Positions 26,351 through 35,121 of a stretch of DNA of 64,000 nt are shown in pieces. This stretch comes from Cellvibrio sp. pealriver (GTDB lineage Bacteria > Pseudomonadota > Gammaproteobacteria > Pseudomonadales > Cellvibrionaceae). The DNA is taken from positions 4,104,395-4,168,394 of the forward strand of contig NZ_KQ236688.1 of the NCBI RefSeq assembly GCF_001183545.1, read 5' to 3'. The notes under the pieces were generated by a model that did no database searches, had not been told where the DNA came from, and worked only from the letters and a program-made list of their open reading frames with translations. Within the stretch, counting starts at the first letter, position 1, and each line of letters starts with the position of its first letter. Position numbers and translations under genes: made by a program.

Positions 26351-27645
26351 AACGCGCACTGATTATTGGTTATGTATGGCCCGAGCCGAATTCATCGGCG
26401 GCGGGCACGCGTATGTTGGAGCTGGTGCAGCTGTTATTGGATATGCAATACGATGTCACTTTCGCATCGGCTGCCGCGTTATCGGAGCATCGTTTTGATT
26501 TGAATTCGCTCGGGGTCGCTGAACAAACAATTGCGCTGAACTGCAGTAGTTTTGATGCCTATGTGCGGGAACTGAAGCCGGATTTGGTGTTGTTCGACCG
26601 TTTTTTTACCGAGGAACAATTTGGTTGGCGTGTAGCACAAGAATGTCCGGATGCGTTGCGCGTGCTCGATACGGAAGATTTGCATAGCCTTCGCCATGCG
26701 CGCCAGCAATTATTAAAAGCAGCGCAAAAACATGGCGCGAATGAAAAAGAAAAACAATCGGTTGCGCCAGTGATTGCCAGCAGCGAATTGCTTTACCAGC
26801 AAATGTGTGCAGATGACATGGCCGTACGCGAAGTGGCTGCTATTTTTCGCTGTGATGTGTCGCTCATGATTTCCGAATTCGAAATGGAATTATTGCAGCG
26901 GTATTTTTCAGTTCCTGCACAATTACTTTTTTACTGTCCATTCCTGTCGCAGCCAGACACAAACCTTGCATCGCTGCCCGATTTTTCTGCGCGACAACAT
27001 TTTATTGCGATCGGCAATTTTCGCCACGAACCCAATTGGGATTCGGTGCTTTGGTTAAAGCATCAATTGTGGCCAATGATTCGCGTGCAACTCTCTGCTA
27101 TAGGAATGGCGCAGGCTGAGCTGCATATATATGGCGCTTATCCGCCACCCAAAGCGACGCAGCTACATAACGCGAAAGAGGGCTTTCACATCAAAGGCTG
27201 GGCGGCAGACGCGCGCGCGGTCATGCAATCGGCGCGCGTGTGCCTTGCGCCTTTGCGTTTTGGTGCGGGTATCAAAGGAAAACTGGTCGATGCTATGCGT
27301 TGCGGTACGCCATCTATTACTACCAGTATTGGTGCCGAATCCATGAGCGGTGGATTGCCCTGGTGCGGCGCTGTGGCGGATACCGCAGAGGCTTTTGTTG
27401 CGGCGGCAGTTGAGCATTATCGGCAAGAGGCGCTGTGGCAGCAAAAGCAACAGCAGGGGCTGACGATTATGCGCGATTATTTCTACCGCGCCGATTATGC
27501 CAATACGTTGCAGGTTCGATTGTCGTCTCTCGCTGCCAATCTGAAAAACGAACGTGGTAATAATTTTATCGGCCAAATGCTGCGTCATCATCATCACAAG
27601 AGCACCCAGTACATGGGGCAGTGGATCGAAGCAAAAAACAAGTAA
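26347..27645 (+). CDS. Glycosyltransferase (GT4-like)
   Basis: 432 residues, GT-B fold. The N-terminal domain starts ALIIGYVWPEPNSSAAGTRMLEL. The C-terminal donor domain shows HFIAIGNFRHEPNWDSVLWL, LHIYGAYPP, HIKGWAADAR and the nucleotide-sugar binding FGAGIKGKLVDAMRCGTPSITT segment with the conserved Glu replaced by Asp in KLVDA. The ATG overlaps the flavoprotein stop, so the two are translationally coupled. The acceptor is unknown and no polysaccharide cluster surrounds it. A His-rich motif (RHHHHK) lies near the C-terminus. Confidence 0.82.
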   Translation: MKRALIIGYVWPEPNSSAAGTRMLELVQLLLDMQYDVTFASAAALSEHRFDLNSLGVAEQTIALNCSSFDAYVRELKPDLVLFDRFFTEEQFGWRVAQECPDALRVLDTEDLHSLRHARQQLLKAAQKHGANEKEKQSVAPVIASSELLYQQMCADDMAVREVAAIFRCDVSLMISEFEMELLQRYFSVPAQLLFYCPFLSQPDTNLASLPDFSARQHFIAIGNFRHEPNWDSVLWLKHQLWPMIRVQLSAIGMAQAELHIYGAYPPPKATQLHNAKEGFHIKGWAADARAVMQSARVCLAPLRFGAGIKGKLVDAMRCGTPSITTSIGAESMSGGLPWCGAVADTAEAFVAAAVEHYRQEALWQQKQQQGLTIMRDYFYRADYANTLQVRLSSLAANLKNERGNNFIGQMLRHHHHKSTQYMGQWIEAKNK

Positions 27646-27835
27646 TTCTTTTCTCTTTTTGTAGACCTGGTTAGCACTTTTTCTTCCCACTTTCATCGTG
27701 TAAAAGTGCGACCGACCGATCTTGCGCAATTGTTTGACAACGTTGTCCTGCAGGAATAGCCTGCTTCCGGGTATGTGGTAAAACAATAATCAACCATTCT
27801 CCTGCAAGGAGATAAACCGGTCGGGTGACTTTACT

Positions 27836-29173
27836 ATGAGCATCAAAAAAATCCTCGGGATTACTTCCGTATTCCTGTTATCAACACAGGCTTATGCCTA
27901 TAACTGTACTGGCGTTGCCCAGTATGTGGATGGACGTTCCTACAACAACAACGCAATTGTGCAGAACGCAGGTAGCGCGTTCAGCTGTAAGGTCAGTGGT
28001 TGGTGTTCTATTGGCGGCCCTTATGCGCCGGGTACGGGTTGGGCAGCGGGCGATGCCTGGACTAACCTTGGTTCTTGCGGCACGACTACTGCGAGTTCAG
28101 TCGCAGCAAGCTCAACGCCACGTTCAAGCGCCCGCTCCAGTGCGGCATCAAGCACGCCCGCAACCGGTGGTAACTGCCCTAACTGGGCGGCAGGAACCAA
28201 TTACCAAGTGGGTGTAGTGGTGCGATACAACGGCGGCTTCTACCGCGCGAAGAATGAAAACCCGGGTTACGATCCGGTGATCAGTACCTGGTTCTGGGAG
28301 CCGGTTGCGTCTTGCCCCGGCGGCACTACTTCATCCAGTAGTACAGGCAATAACGGCACTTGTGCCGCTTGGGTTGCTGGCAGAATGTATTACGCAGGCA
28401 ACACCGTGAGCTACAACGGCGCAAGCTTCCGCGCGAAATACGATAACCCCGGTTACGATCCGCTGATCAGTACCTGGTATTGGGAGCCGACCAGCACCTG
28501 TAATGGCACGGGTACCAGTTCCAGTGTGTCATCCAACACCAATAACGGTACTGGTTTTGGCGCAGTGGTGAGTGAAGCGCAATTCAACCAAATGTTCCCC
28601 GGCCGCAACCCCTTCTACACCTATGCCGGATTGGTTGCCGCGACCCAAACTTACCCGGCATTTGCCGGTACGGGTGATCTCCAACTGCGCAAACGCGAAG
28701 CGGCAGCTGCATTGGCTAACTTCTCGCACGAAACCGGCAGTTTTGTGTATGTGACCGAGATTGCGAAAGGGTTGTACTGCAGCGATTGGGGTAATTTGGC
28801 AACTTGTCCTTGTGAGCCCGGCAAGCAGTATTACGGTCGTGGTCCTATCCAATTGAGTCACAATGGTAACTACTGTGCCGCGGGCGCTGCCTTAGGTTTG
28901 GATCTGCGCCGCAATCCTGAAATTGTTGAGCAAAATGCAACAGTTGCCTGGCAGACCGCACTTTGGTTCTGGATGACTCAAAGTGGTTCTGGGTATCGCC
29001 CTGCGCACAGCAATATTGTGAACAACTATGGCTTTGGCGAGACTATCCGTACCATCAACGGTGCACTCGAATGTAACGGCGGAAACCCTGCCCAGGTGCA
29101 AAGCCGTATCAATGAGTTCAACCGTATCCTCCAGATTATTGGTGGAACTGCAGGTAATAATCTGGGCTGTTAA
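27836..29173 (+). CDS. Secreted GH19 chitinase with three chitin-binding-like modules
   Basis: 445 residues: signal peptide 1-21; a CBM5/12-like module about 23-81 (WCSIGGPYAPGTGWAAGDAW); Ser-rich linker; second module about 112-160 and third about 174-222, both with the (Y/A)NPGYDP-type repeat and ST(W)xWEP ending; linker; GH19 catalytic domain from about 240. The two catalytic Glu are E299 (SHETG) and E308 (VTEIA), nine residues apart as in bacterial ChiC enzymes, with YYGRGPIQLS nearby. It hydrolyses chitin outside the cell with inversion. AAGGAG is 24 bases before the ATG, too far to be its usual ribosome-binding site. A strong terminator follows. Confidence 0.93.
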   Translation: MSIKKILGITSVFLLSTQAYAYNCTGVAQYVDGRSYNNNAIVQNAGSAFSCKVSGWCSIGGPYAPGTGWAAGDAWTNLGSCGTTTASSVAASSTPRSSARSSAASSTPATGGNCPNWAAGTNYQVGVVVRYNGGFYRAKNENPGYDPVISTWFWEPVASCPGGTTSSSSTGNNGTCAAWVAGRMYYAGNTVSYNGASFRAKYDNPGYDPLISTWYWEPTSTCNGTGTSSSVSSNTNNGTGFGAVVSEAQFNQMFPGRNPFYTYAGLVAATQTYPAFAGTGDLQLRKREAAAALANFSHETGSFVYVTEIAKGLYCSDWGNLATCPCEPGKQYYGRGPIQLSHNGNYCAAGAALGLDLRRNPEIVEQNATVAWQTALWFWMTQSGSGYRPAHSNIVNNYGFGETIRTINGALECNGGNPAQVQSRINEFNRILQIIGGTAGNNLGC

Positions 29174-29236
29174 TGAGCCCGGTTGTTAATGTGCCGGTTG
29201 TTAACGCACTTGTTTAATGTTGTGATTTAAAGAAAG

Positions 29237-29262
29237 ACGCCGCAGCGATGCGGCGTTTTTTT
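29237..29262 (+). terminator. Intrinsic terminator after the chitinase gene
   Basis: Eight-base GC-rich stem ACGCCGCA/TGCGGCGT with GCGA tetraloop and seven T. Confidence 0.93.
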
Positions 29263-29366
29263 GTGCCTGTAAAAAAACAATAAATAAAATGCTGATACAG
29301 ATCGCTTGCCCTTGAAATAAACGCCTTGGCCACAAACTCCCTGACATCCCAGCGCTGGTTAGCACT

Positions 29367-29774
29367 ATGTCAGTTCCCCATCATCCATTAGTACTCGATT
29401 CCCGGCGCATATTGCGTTGGGTGGGTGTTATGGGGATCTTGTGGCTGTTGCTATTGTGGAAGTGCGTGGGGTTTTCTGCGCAAAATTTTTATCTTCACCA
29501 GCAATCGCAACCCGCAATTCCGGTTGATGCTCATGCGCATATTTATGTCGCGGGCGATCATCAGTTTTCGCCGCGCCGAACGTTAAATGCGCTATCGCCA
29601 CCTCCGCTTTCTGATTATCAGGTTCCACTTGTCAGTACGGTGTTTTTTAGCCTGCTGGCTCTTTTATCACCGCAAAAGAATTCAGTTGTTTATGCAACAG
29701 AATTTTCGTTTGCTGCACACCAGTTGCAGTTAGCGACACTGAATATTTCCCGCGCTCCACCTGCTTTCCACTAA
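29367..29774 (+). CDS. Hypothetical small membrane protein upstream of secDF
   Basis: 135 residues. Two hydrophobic segments (about 18-36, and 88-100) surround a His/Ala/Pro-rich extracytoplasmic part with VDAHAHIYVAGDHQF. The C-terminus ends RAPPAFH. I do not recognise a family. It lies 67 bases ahead of secDF on the same strand and may be co-transcribed. The His-rich loop could bind metal, but that is speculative. Coding status rests on the long open frame and fit with spacing. Confidence 0.5.
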   Translation: MSVPHHPLVLDSRRILRWVGVMGILWLLLLWKCVGFSAQNFYLHQQSQPAIPVDAHAHIYVAGDHQFSPRRTLNALSPPPLSDYQVPLVSTVFFSLLALLSPQKNSVVYATEFSFAAHQLQLATLNISRAPPAFH

Positions 29775-29841
29775 CAAAATCCTCAACCATCAATTGATAA
29801 TTTTTTTGCTTTCACTATGAAGGCAGAGTGGAGTGTTGCTT

Positions 29842-32142
29842 ATGAAATCCCTTTCAACCAGGGCGGTAGTCTACTGCCTGATTATTTTATTGGGGCTGCT
29901 GTTTGCCGCTCCCAATGTGTTGCCAGATTCCTGGCTAAAAAAATTACCGGATAGTTACAGCCAACAAAAAATCACCTTGGGCTTGGATTTGCGCGGCGGC
30001 TCGCATTTATTGCTGGAGGTGGATACCAGCGAGTTGACGCACAATAAAAATCCAGCGATGCACAACCAGATTATTCATGATGAGGTCGAGCAAAGCCTTG
30101 AGGTTGTGCGCCGTCGTTTGAATGAAACCGGCATGGTGGAGCCGATGATTACCCGTCAGGGAAAGGACAGCATTCTGGTGCAAATGCCTGGTGTAAGTGA
30201 CCCGCAGCATATCCGTGAATTATTGGGTACTACCGCAAAAATGACTTTCCATTGGGTGGTAGATGCAAAAACCCGCGCAGCTACCCAGCAGATTAATGTG
30301 AAAGGTGAAAGCGAAGGTGTGAGTTATCCATTAGAGGCCCCAGTCGCGCTTGAAGGTAAACATATTAGCGATGCGCGTTTGGCATTTAGCCAGCAAAGTA
30401 ATGAACCTGTGGTGAATTTTAAATTGGATAGCGAAGGCGCACGTCGCTTTGGCGATTTAACCAAACATAATGTTGGTCGCGCATTGGCAATTGTGTTGGA
30501 TGACCGTGTTATTACAGCGCCGGTAATTCGCAGTGCAATACAAGGTGGTAGCGGGGAAATTAGCGGATCATTTACCAGTGCATCGGCGAATGACCTTGCG
30601 TTGTTATTGCGCGCGGGTGCATTGCCTGCGCCTTTGAAAGTAATTGAAGAGCGCACGGTTGGCCCGGATTTAGGAAGCGATGCGATTGCGATGGGCGTGA
30701 CTACCGGTATCGTCGGTGCACTATTGGTATTGGCGTTTATGGTAGGGATTTACGGGCGCTGGGGATTCATTGCCTGCGTTGGGTTGGCGATCAATATCGG
30801 GCTGACAATCGGCGTGTTAAGTGTGTTGGGAGCAACACTGACGCTACCAGGAATTGCCGGATTAATTTTAAGTATTGGTATGGCAGTGGATGCGAATATT
30901 TTAATTAATGAACGCATCCGCGAAGAAACGCGCAGCGGTCAATCGGCAATGGCCTCATTGAATGCGGGCTTTAGCCGCGCCTACGCCACTATTCTCGATT
31001 CCAATCTCACTTCTTTAATTGCTATCAGCTTATTGTTTTTATTTGGCAGCGGCCCAGTGCGCGGCTTTGCGGTGACCATGGCGGTAGGCGTATTAATTTC
31101 CATGTTCACCGCTATTTCGTTTACGCGTTTGGTGATGGAGTGGCGCGTGCGGAAATTGGATAAGCAGCCGCTGAAAATTACCGGCATTCAATGGTTGGAT
31201 ACGCTCAGTGAAAATACCATTCCATTTATGCGGGCGCGTTATGCAGGGTTAATTGCCTCTGCGGTGTTATCCCTTGCGTCTGTGTTCTTATTTTTTAAAC
31301 CGGGTTTGGAATACGGCATTGATTTTAGTGGTGGCAGTGTGATTGAAGTGCAAGCGCCTGATGTCAGCGTGGCAAGTTTGCGCGAGCAATTATCGGCAAA
31401 GGGTTTTCATCAAATTGCGCTGCAAGAGTTTGGCGGTGACGGCCATTATTTAATGCGTTTGCCGTTGCAGTCAGAGCAAGACGTTGCAACTGGCAATATC
31501 GTACAGGCTGTGAAAAACAGTGTGCAGCAATTATCGCCCGATGCAACCTTCCCGCGCACTGAAATGGTGGGGCCACGCGTGAGTGGCGATTTTGGCGATG
31601 CTACCATCCTTGCAATTATTTTGGCGGGCTTGGGCATGCTGGGTTACTTATGGGTGCGTTTTGAATCGCATTTTGCGCTAGCCGCAACCTTGACGCTGGT
31701 GTTGGATTTGACCAAAACCATCGGCTTTTTTGCGTTAATGGGCATCGAATTTAATTTGACGGCAGTTGCCGCATTGCTCGCATTAATTGGTTATTCGGTG
31801 AATGACAAAGTCGTGGTGTTTGATCGCATCCGTGAAAAATTACGTGCTGACCCAACCAAACCGCTGACGCAAACCTTGAACGAAAGTATTACCTCAACCC
31901 TGACACGCACTATTTTTACCTCGGTAGTGACCTTCCTGGCGTTGTTGCCGATGGGAATCGCCGGTGGCAGTGCCGTGTCCAGCTTTGCCTTGCCAATGTT
32001 GTTCGGCATTGTGATCGGCACCAGTTCATCAATTTTAATTGCAGCACCGATTGTGAATTGGTTGGGAATAAAACGAAGTAAAAAAGGCTTGTCACAAATA
32101 CGCACTCCAATCGCACAATCCGGAGTGGACAACTTGCCATAA
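29842..32142 (+). CDS. secDF: SecD-SecF fusion protein (protein-export membrane protein)
   Basis: 766 residues joining SecD and SecF in one chain with twelve membrane helices. The SecD half starts with a membrane helix and GLDLRGGSHLLLEVD near 45, has the P1 domain (DSILVQMPGVSD, then ALAIVLDDRVITAPVI) and the helices with SIGMAVDANILINERIREE. The SecF half begins about 465 (FFKPGLEYGIDFSGGSVIEV) and holds VRFESHFALAATLTLVLDLTK and IGYSVNDKVVVFDRIRE. It uses the proton-motive force to aid protein translocation. Gammaproteobacteria usually carry secD and secF as separate genes beside yajC; none of that context is here, so this may be an extra copy. ATG 29842 follows GGAG by eight bases. Confidence 0.92.
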   Translation: MKSLSTRAVVYCLIILLGLLFAAPNVLPDSWLKKLPDSYSQQKITLGLDLRGGSHLLLEVDTSELTHNKNPAMHNQIIHDEVEQSLEVVRRRLNETGMVEPMITRQGKDSILVQMPGVSDPQHIRELLGTTAKMTFHWVVDAKTRAATQQINVKGESEGVSYPLEAPVALEGKHISDARLAFSQQSNEPVVNFKLDSEGARRFGDLTKHNVGRALAIVLDDRVITAPVIRSAIQGGSGEISGSFTSASANDLALLLRAGALPAPLKVIEERTVGPDLGSDAIAMGVTTGIVGALLVLAFMVGIYGRWGFIACVGLAINIGLTIGVLSVLGATLTLPGIAGLILSIGMAVDANILINERIREETRSGQSAMASLNAGFSRAYATILDSNLTSLIAISLLFLFGSGPVRGFAVTMAVGVLISMFTAISFTRLVMEWRVRKLDKQPLKITGIQWLDTLSENTIPFMRARYAGLIASAVLSLASVFLFFKPGLEYGIDFSGGSVIEVQAPDVSVASLREQLSAKGFHQIALQEFGGDGHYLMRLPLQSEQDVATGNIVQAVKNSVQQLSPDATFPRTEMVGPRVSGDFGDATILAIILAGLGMLGYLWVRFESHFALAATLTLVLDLTKTIGFFALMGIEFNLTAVAALLALIGYSVNDKVVVFDRIREKLRADPTKPLTQTLNESITSTLTRTIFTSVVTFLALLPMGIAGGSAVSSFALPMLFGIVIGTSSSILIAAPIVNWLGIKRSKKGLSQIRTPIAQSGVDNLP

Positions 32143-32149
32143 GAACATC

Positions 32150-32177
32150 AGCGCCTGCATTTGCAGGCGCTTTTTTT
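32150..32177 (+). terminator. Intrinsic terminator after secDF
   Basis: Ten-base perfect stem AGCGCCTGCA/TGCAGGCGCT with two-base loop and seven T. It separates secDF from the convergent DUF3087 gene. Confidence 0.92.
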
Positions 32178-32222
32178 GGATAATCAGAATGATTTTTGGT
32201 GGGAAGCTTTTGGTTAAAAGCG

Positions 32223-32729
32223 CTAAAACGCAGCCAATATTTTTTCGTCGTAATCATTCACCGATAAGGTTACGCCGAATTTTTCTGCGAGGTGATCAAG
32301 CTCATGCTGTTTAATCGCCAACGCATCCAGCGTGAGTGTGTTGTCGTCTAGCTGCCACACCAATCTCGAACCTGCATAACTGTATTGCATCGCCAACATT
32401 GCATTTCTATCGCCGTTAAGTGCAGCCGCTTCCAGCTTTTGCATTTTCCGGGTTATCTTATTCAGCGCCTGCTTCAATTCCCAAACGTAAGTCACCTCAC
32501 GCATGAAATCATGCTGGCGATATTTATTAAGTAGCCAACCAATTGTGATTGCACTAACGACTACTCCCAATAAGTTCCAATGAAAATGGCTACCACTTTC
32601 ATCGGGGAAAATAGCGATCAATGTCTGCGACAAAGCCAAACTACCTACTGCCAAACTAACAGCGCAACCAATAAACACCATTTTTAAATGCTTGCGATAA
32701 CGCGCTTTATCAATATTAATGAGCTGCAT
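32223..32729 (-). CDS. DUF3087 family membrane protein
   Basis: 168 residues. Start at the ATG 32729 (MQLINIDKARYRKHLK), where the DUF3087 pattern begins; the longer frame adds an unlikely leader. Two hydrophobic segments (about 18-36 and 48-65) are followed by a cytoplasmic helical tail (VWELKQALNKITRKMQKLEAAA). The family is found across gammaproteobacteria and has no known function. It sits alone, convergent with secDF. Confidence 0.85.
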   Translation of the reverse strand: MQLINIDKARYRKHLKMVFIGCAVSLAVGSLALSQTLIAIFPDESGSHFHWNLLGVVVSAITIGWLLNKYRQHDFMREVTYVWELKQALNKITRKMQKLEAAALNGDRNAMLAMQYSYAGSRLVWQLDDNTLTLDALAIKQHELDHLAEKFGVTLSVNDYDEKILAAF

Positions 32730-32895
32730 AAAATCCAGAATAAAAAGTGAAATATATAACGATTGTGAGAAACGCTGCTGATGTTTAATGGTATAGAACA
32801 ATACTTCAGAAAACGACCAGAGGTAGACCTTGGTGCAAAATGTAAGTTGGGCAGCAATGCTCAGCCTACGCACTGAATTTATTGATTTCTCATGC

Positions 32896-32921
32896 GTACG
32901 ATTACGCTGCGCTAATCGTAC
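32896..32921. repeat. Palindrome overlapping the stop of the HEPN-like gene
   Basis: Nine-base arms GTACGATTA/TAATCGTAC around CGCTGCGC. Similar TACGATTA...TAATCGTA palindromes recur in intergenic DNA of many proteobacteria. Here it covers the last codons of the minus-strand gene and could work as a 3'-end hairpin. Confidence 0.6.
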
Positions 32922-33757
32922 CTACGGGCTATTTTTTTACCGCATCGCTTGTTATGCAAGACCCCACAAAATTTCAAATAAAGAGAGTAAATAAATAATG
33001 GTGTTAAAACAAATACATTAAATGACATTCCCCATGCTGCGGTAGCGATAGGACCAAGATTAGAAAATTCTATATTGAAAAGGTAGCAAATCGGCATGAT
33101 TGGAAAAAAGAAAGCCACAATGCTAATGATTAACGTCATTAGCATTAATAGGATGTAAGTACATAGAAGTCGTAGAAAACTACAACTCTTAACCCTTTCT
33201 TTAAACTGCACAATCTCTCCAAGAGGTTGCATAACGCCGCATTCAGAGCGGTATCTCCGCTGCCTTGAATTGTTAGCACAAATACCTTTAAGATAAGGAA
33301 AGCTGAACGGCTCATGCTTCTCAGTGTGTAAGTAGCCATTATTTATAGCAATAGCAAGATTTGGAATAAAGTTACTGAAATCAAAATTCGGTGGATCTTT
33401 TTTAGTTCGGTCATGATAGTAACGCACATCCATAAAAACCCTAGACCACTGCTTTAGCTCGTTCTCGAAAGCTTCTTTTCCGGATTTTGCTACCAGTTCA
33501 CCATACATTTTTACAACCCATATTTTTTTATTATCAGGTAATTTCTCATACAATTTATATAGGTTGTGCTCTTTTCCGGGATCTATGCTGCATGATGCAA
33601 GAAGAGCTTTGGTATGGAGCTCAATAGCGAAAGAAAAGCAAACCATCGTGGGGGCAATATACCTGGTGTCAGTACACAAACTCCCCAGATGTACCCCCGC
33701 CAGAACAAAATCTTCAGCTGTCCCGTCTGCCATTCCGTGTTGCAATTCAAAAGACAC
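32912..33757 (-). CDS. HEPN-like domain protein with C-terminal membrane anchor
   Basis: About 281 residues from the GTG at 33757. I choose it because AGGAGG stands ten bases upstream, while the earlier ATG at 33805 lies inside a palindrome. The first 150 residues show a helical HEPN-like pattern (TMVCFSFAIELHTKALLAS, then KEHNLYKLYEKLPDN and MDVRYYHDR). The classical Rx4-6H ribonuclease motif is not evident, so activity is doubtful. Residues 180-260 contain two to three membrane helices. AT content is higher than in neighbours, suggesting acquired DNA. HEPN proteins often work in defence or toxin systems; here no antitoxin partner is visible. Confidence 0.6.
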   Translation of the reverse strand: MSFELQHGMADGTAEDFVLAGVHLGSLCTDTRYIAPTMVCFSFAIELHTKALLASCSIDPGKEHNLYKLYEKLPDNKKIWVVKMYGELVAKSGKEAFENELKQWSRVFMDVRYYHDRTKKDPPNFDFSNFIPNLAIAINNGYLHTEKHEPFSFPYLKGICANNSRQRRYRSECGVMQPLGEIVQFKERVKSCSFLRLLCTYILLMLMTLIISIVAFFFPIMPICYLFNIEFSNLGPIATAAWGMSFNVFVLTPLFIYSLYLKFCGVLHNKRCGKKIARRYD

Positions 33758-33787
33758 GAGAGTGCGCCCTCCTGATAACATTATTAC

Positions 33788-33808
33788 TAGATGGAAAATT
33801 TCCATCTA
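33788..33808. promoter_or_regulatory. Perfect 10-bp-arm palindrome in front of the HEPN-like gene
   Basis: Arms TAGATGGAAA/TTTCCATCTA around one central base, about 30 bases upstream of the GTG start and 15 before its AGGAGG. The position suits an operator over the promoter or leader. No regulator gene for it is visible nearby. Confidence 0.5.
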
Positions 33809-33956
33809 TCGCGTTTGGATTTTTTTTCGTCTAAGTTTGAAAGGTAAATTTTATAGCTACTTGGTGATTTTTAAGTGGCTTTCGCGTGTGATTACCTTAA
33901 TATCGTTTAAACAATTGTTCAATTACAGCACATAACTACGATAGGTTTTTAGTGGA

Positions 33957-34883
33957 TTAATCATCGTAATGATTAAGGGTGTTCAGGCGCAGTACCCGGC
34001 GGTTGGGGTTGTGTATTTCTTTATAGCCTTGTTCAAATCCGGGGGTGCTAAAAAATAATTGTTCGAAGCTGCCATCTTCAATGGCTATTTGTAGACCTCG
34101 TTCGATTCGCTCTGCCAGGCGAGTATTTTTTTTGTTCACGAAAAAATAAATCGGTGCGGGGTAGTGAAACATCAGGGTGTCTTCAATGATAAATCCTTTG
34201 TCTGCATGGGCTTTTTGTTCTGTCCATACTTCATAAACGCCACGAGGGAAGTAATCAAAGCGTTTGCGTTGCAACATGGTAAATAATAATTCGTAGTGCG
34301 CTGATGTAACCACGGGTAATCCATTGGTTTGTAGTATTGCCGTATCTGGCCAGACACTGCCCGAACCGGCATTAAATTTTTTCAAATCTTCCAATGTGGT
34401 TACAGCACGAAATTTTTCTTTGTCTTCCTGACGGATTAAAAAAACACGATAACTATTCATGCCGCGCAGCAGGGATATTTTGACGGGGAGTAACTTTTTT
34501 TCCCGTTCTTCATCAATCATGGTCCAGGTGACATCAATAATTCCGTCATCCCTGCTCACCTCAGCGATATAACGCTGGTTGCTGAGAATGCGTTTAAGCC
34601 GTTCCAGCTTGTAGGGGCCGTGAGTGTCGCGGGTTTTTTCCAGCGCTAATTCCAGTAGTTTATAGAAGTAAATTTCGTGAGCCTGGGCGGTCACTTCCAG
34701 TGGCTGGGTGACGATATGAAGAGGTGCTTCGTCTGCGGCAAGCTCCGCTGTAATTGCAGGTGCTGTCATCGCAGATGAGCTGAAGCCCAATAGCAATAGC
34801 GTGCAATAGCGCCATGACGTGCAATAAAGCCGTGATAGGCAATAACGCCATGAAAAGTTACACAATATGTGGCCAGGTATCAT
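33957..34883 (-). CDS. Periplasmic solute-binding-like protein (SBP family 3 type)
   Basis: 308 residues. After an N-terminal hydrophobic leader (to about residue 42, SSSAMTAP) the mature part resembles family 3 solute-binding or sensor proteins: LHIVTQPLEV start, EIYFYKLLELALEKT, DVTWTMIDEEREKKLLPVKISLLRGMNSYRVFLI, and a late DTLMFHYPAPIYFFVNKKN plus ERIERGLQIAIEDGSFEQLF ending. No ABC permease is adjacent, so it may act as an orphan sensor; such orphans are common in Cellvibrio-like genomes. Three copies of an 18-bp repeat code the start (SWRYCL/SRLYCT/SWRYCT), so the true N-terminus is uncertain and the first ATG lacks a ribosome-binding site. Confidence 0.75.
   Translation of the reverse strand: MIPGHILCNFSWRYCLSRLYCTSWRYCTLLLLGFSSSAMTAPAITAELAADEAPLHIVTQPLEVTAQAHEIYFYKLLELALEKTRDTHGPYKLERLKRILSNQRYIAEVSRDDGIIDVTWTMIDEEREKKLLPVKISLLRGMNSYRVFLIRQEDKEKFRAVTTLEDLKKFNAGSGSVWPDTAILQTNGLPVVTSAHYELLFTMLQRKRFDYFPRGVYEVWTEQKAHADKGFIIEDTLMFHYPAPIYFFVNKKNTRLAERIERGLQIAIEDGSFEQLFFSTPGFEQGYKEIHNPNRRVLRLNTLNHYDD
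34803..34856. repeat. 18-bp tandem repeat, three units, in the leader of the solute-binding-like gene
   Basis: Units start at 34803, 34821 and 34839, each beginning GCAATA followed by a CGCCATGA-like core; units 1 and 3 differ at one of the first 15 bases. On the minus strand they encode six-residue repeats. Strand slippage could change the unit number without changing frame. Confidence 0.7.
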
Positions 34884-35068
34884 TTTATTTATTGAGAGGT
34901 CGTTTTATTGGCAGCCAGATTGAAGGCTGTTGGCACATTGCCGGCACAGGTTTTTACAGGTCTTGCAGTTGAGTATAGCTGCTATTTGCGCCCTGTGGTT
35001 TGCGTTGAATGCTGTGGAGAAAGCCGCCTCGGGTATAAAGAAATGATGTCTATAAATAACGGCTATAA

Positions 35069-35100
35069 ACAACAACGCCTGCATATGCAGGCGTTGTTGT
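35069..35100. terminator. Perfect 32-bp palindrome ending the PMT-PA14 operon
   Basis: Two 16-base arms without spacer (35069-35084, 35085-35100), 22 bases beyond the PA14 gene stop. On the minus strand it is followed by a T-rich stretch, so it is a probable terminator. Confidence 0.8.
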
Positions 35101-35121
35101 GGGGGTTTTTCTTGATGTGCG

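Noticed and set aside
27163..27786. Minus-strand 207-residue open frame opposite the glycosyltransferase gene
   Set aside because: Composition (Arg/His-rich, no domain) is that of an antisense shadow; the plus-strand frame has clear family motifs.
32912..33757. Active HEPN ribonuclease
   Set aside because: No convincing Rx4-6H motif; the nearest arrangements (R-x8-H and R-x2-H in the RVFMDVRYYHDR segment) do not fit, so I report only a HEPN-like fold.
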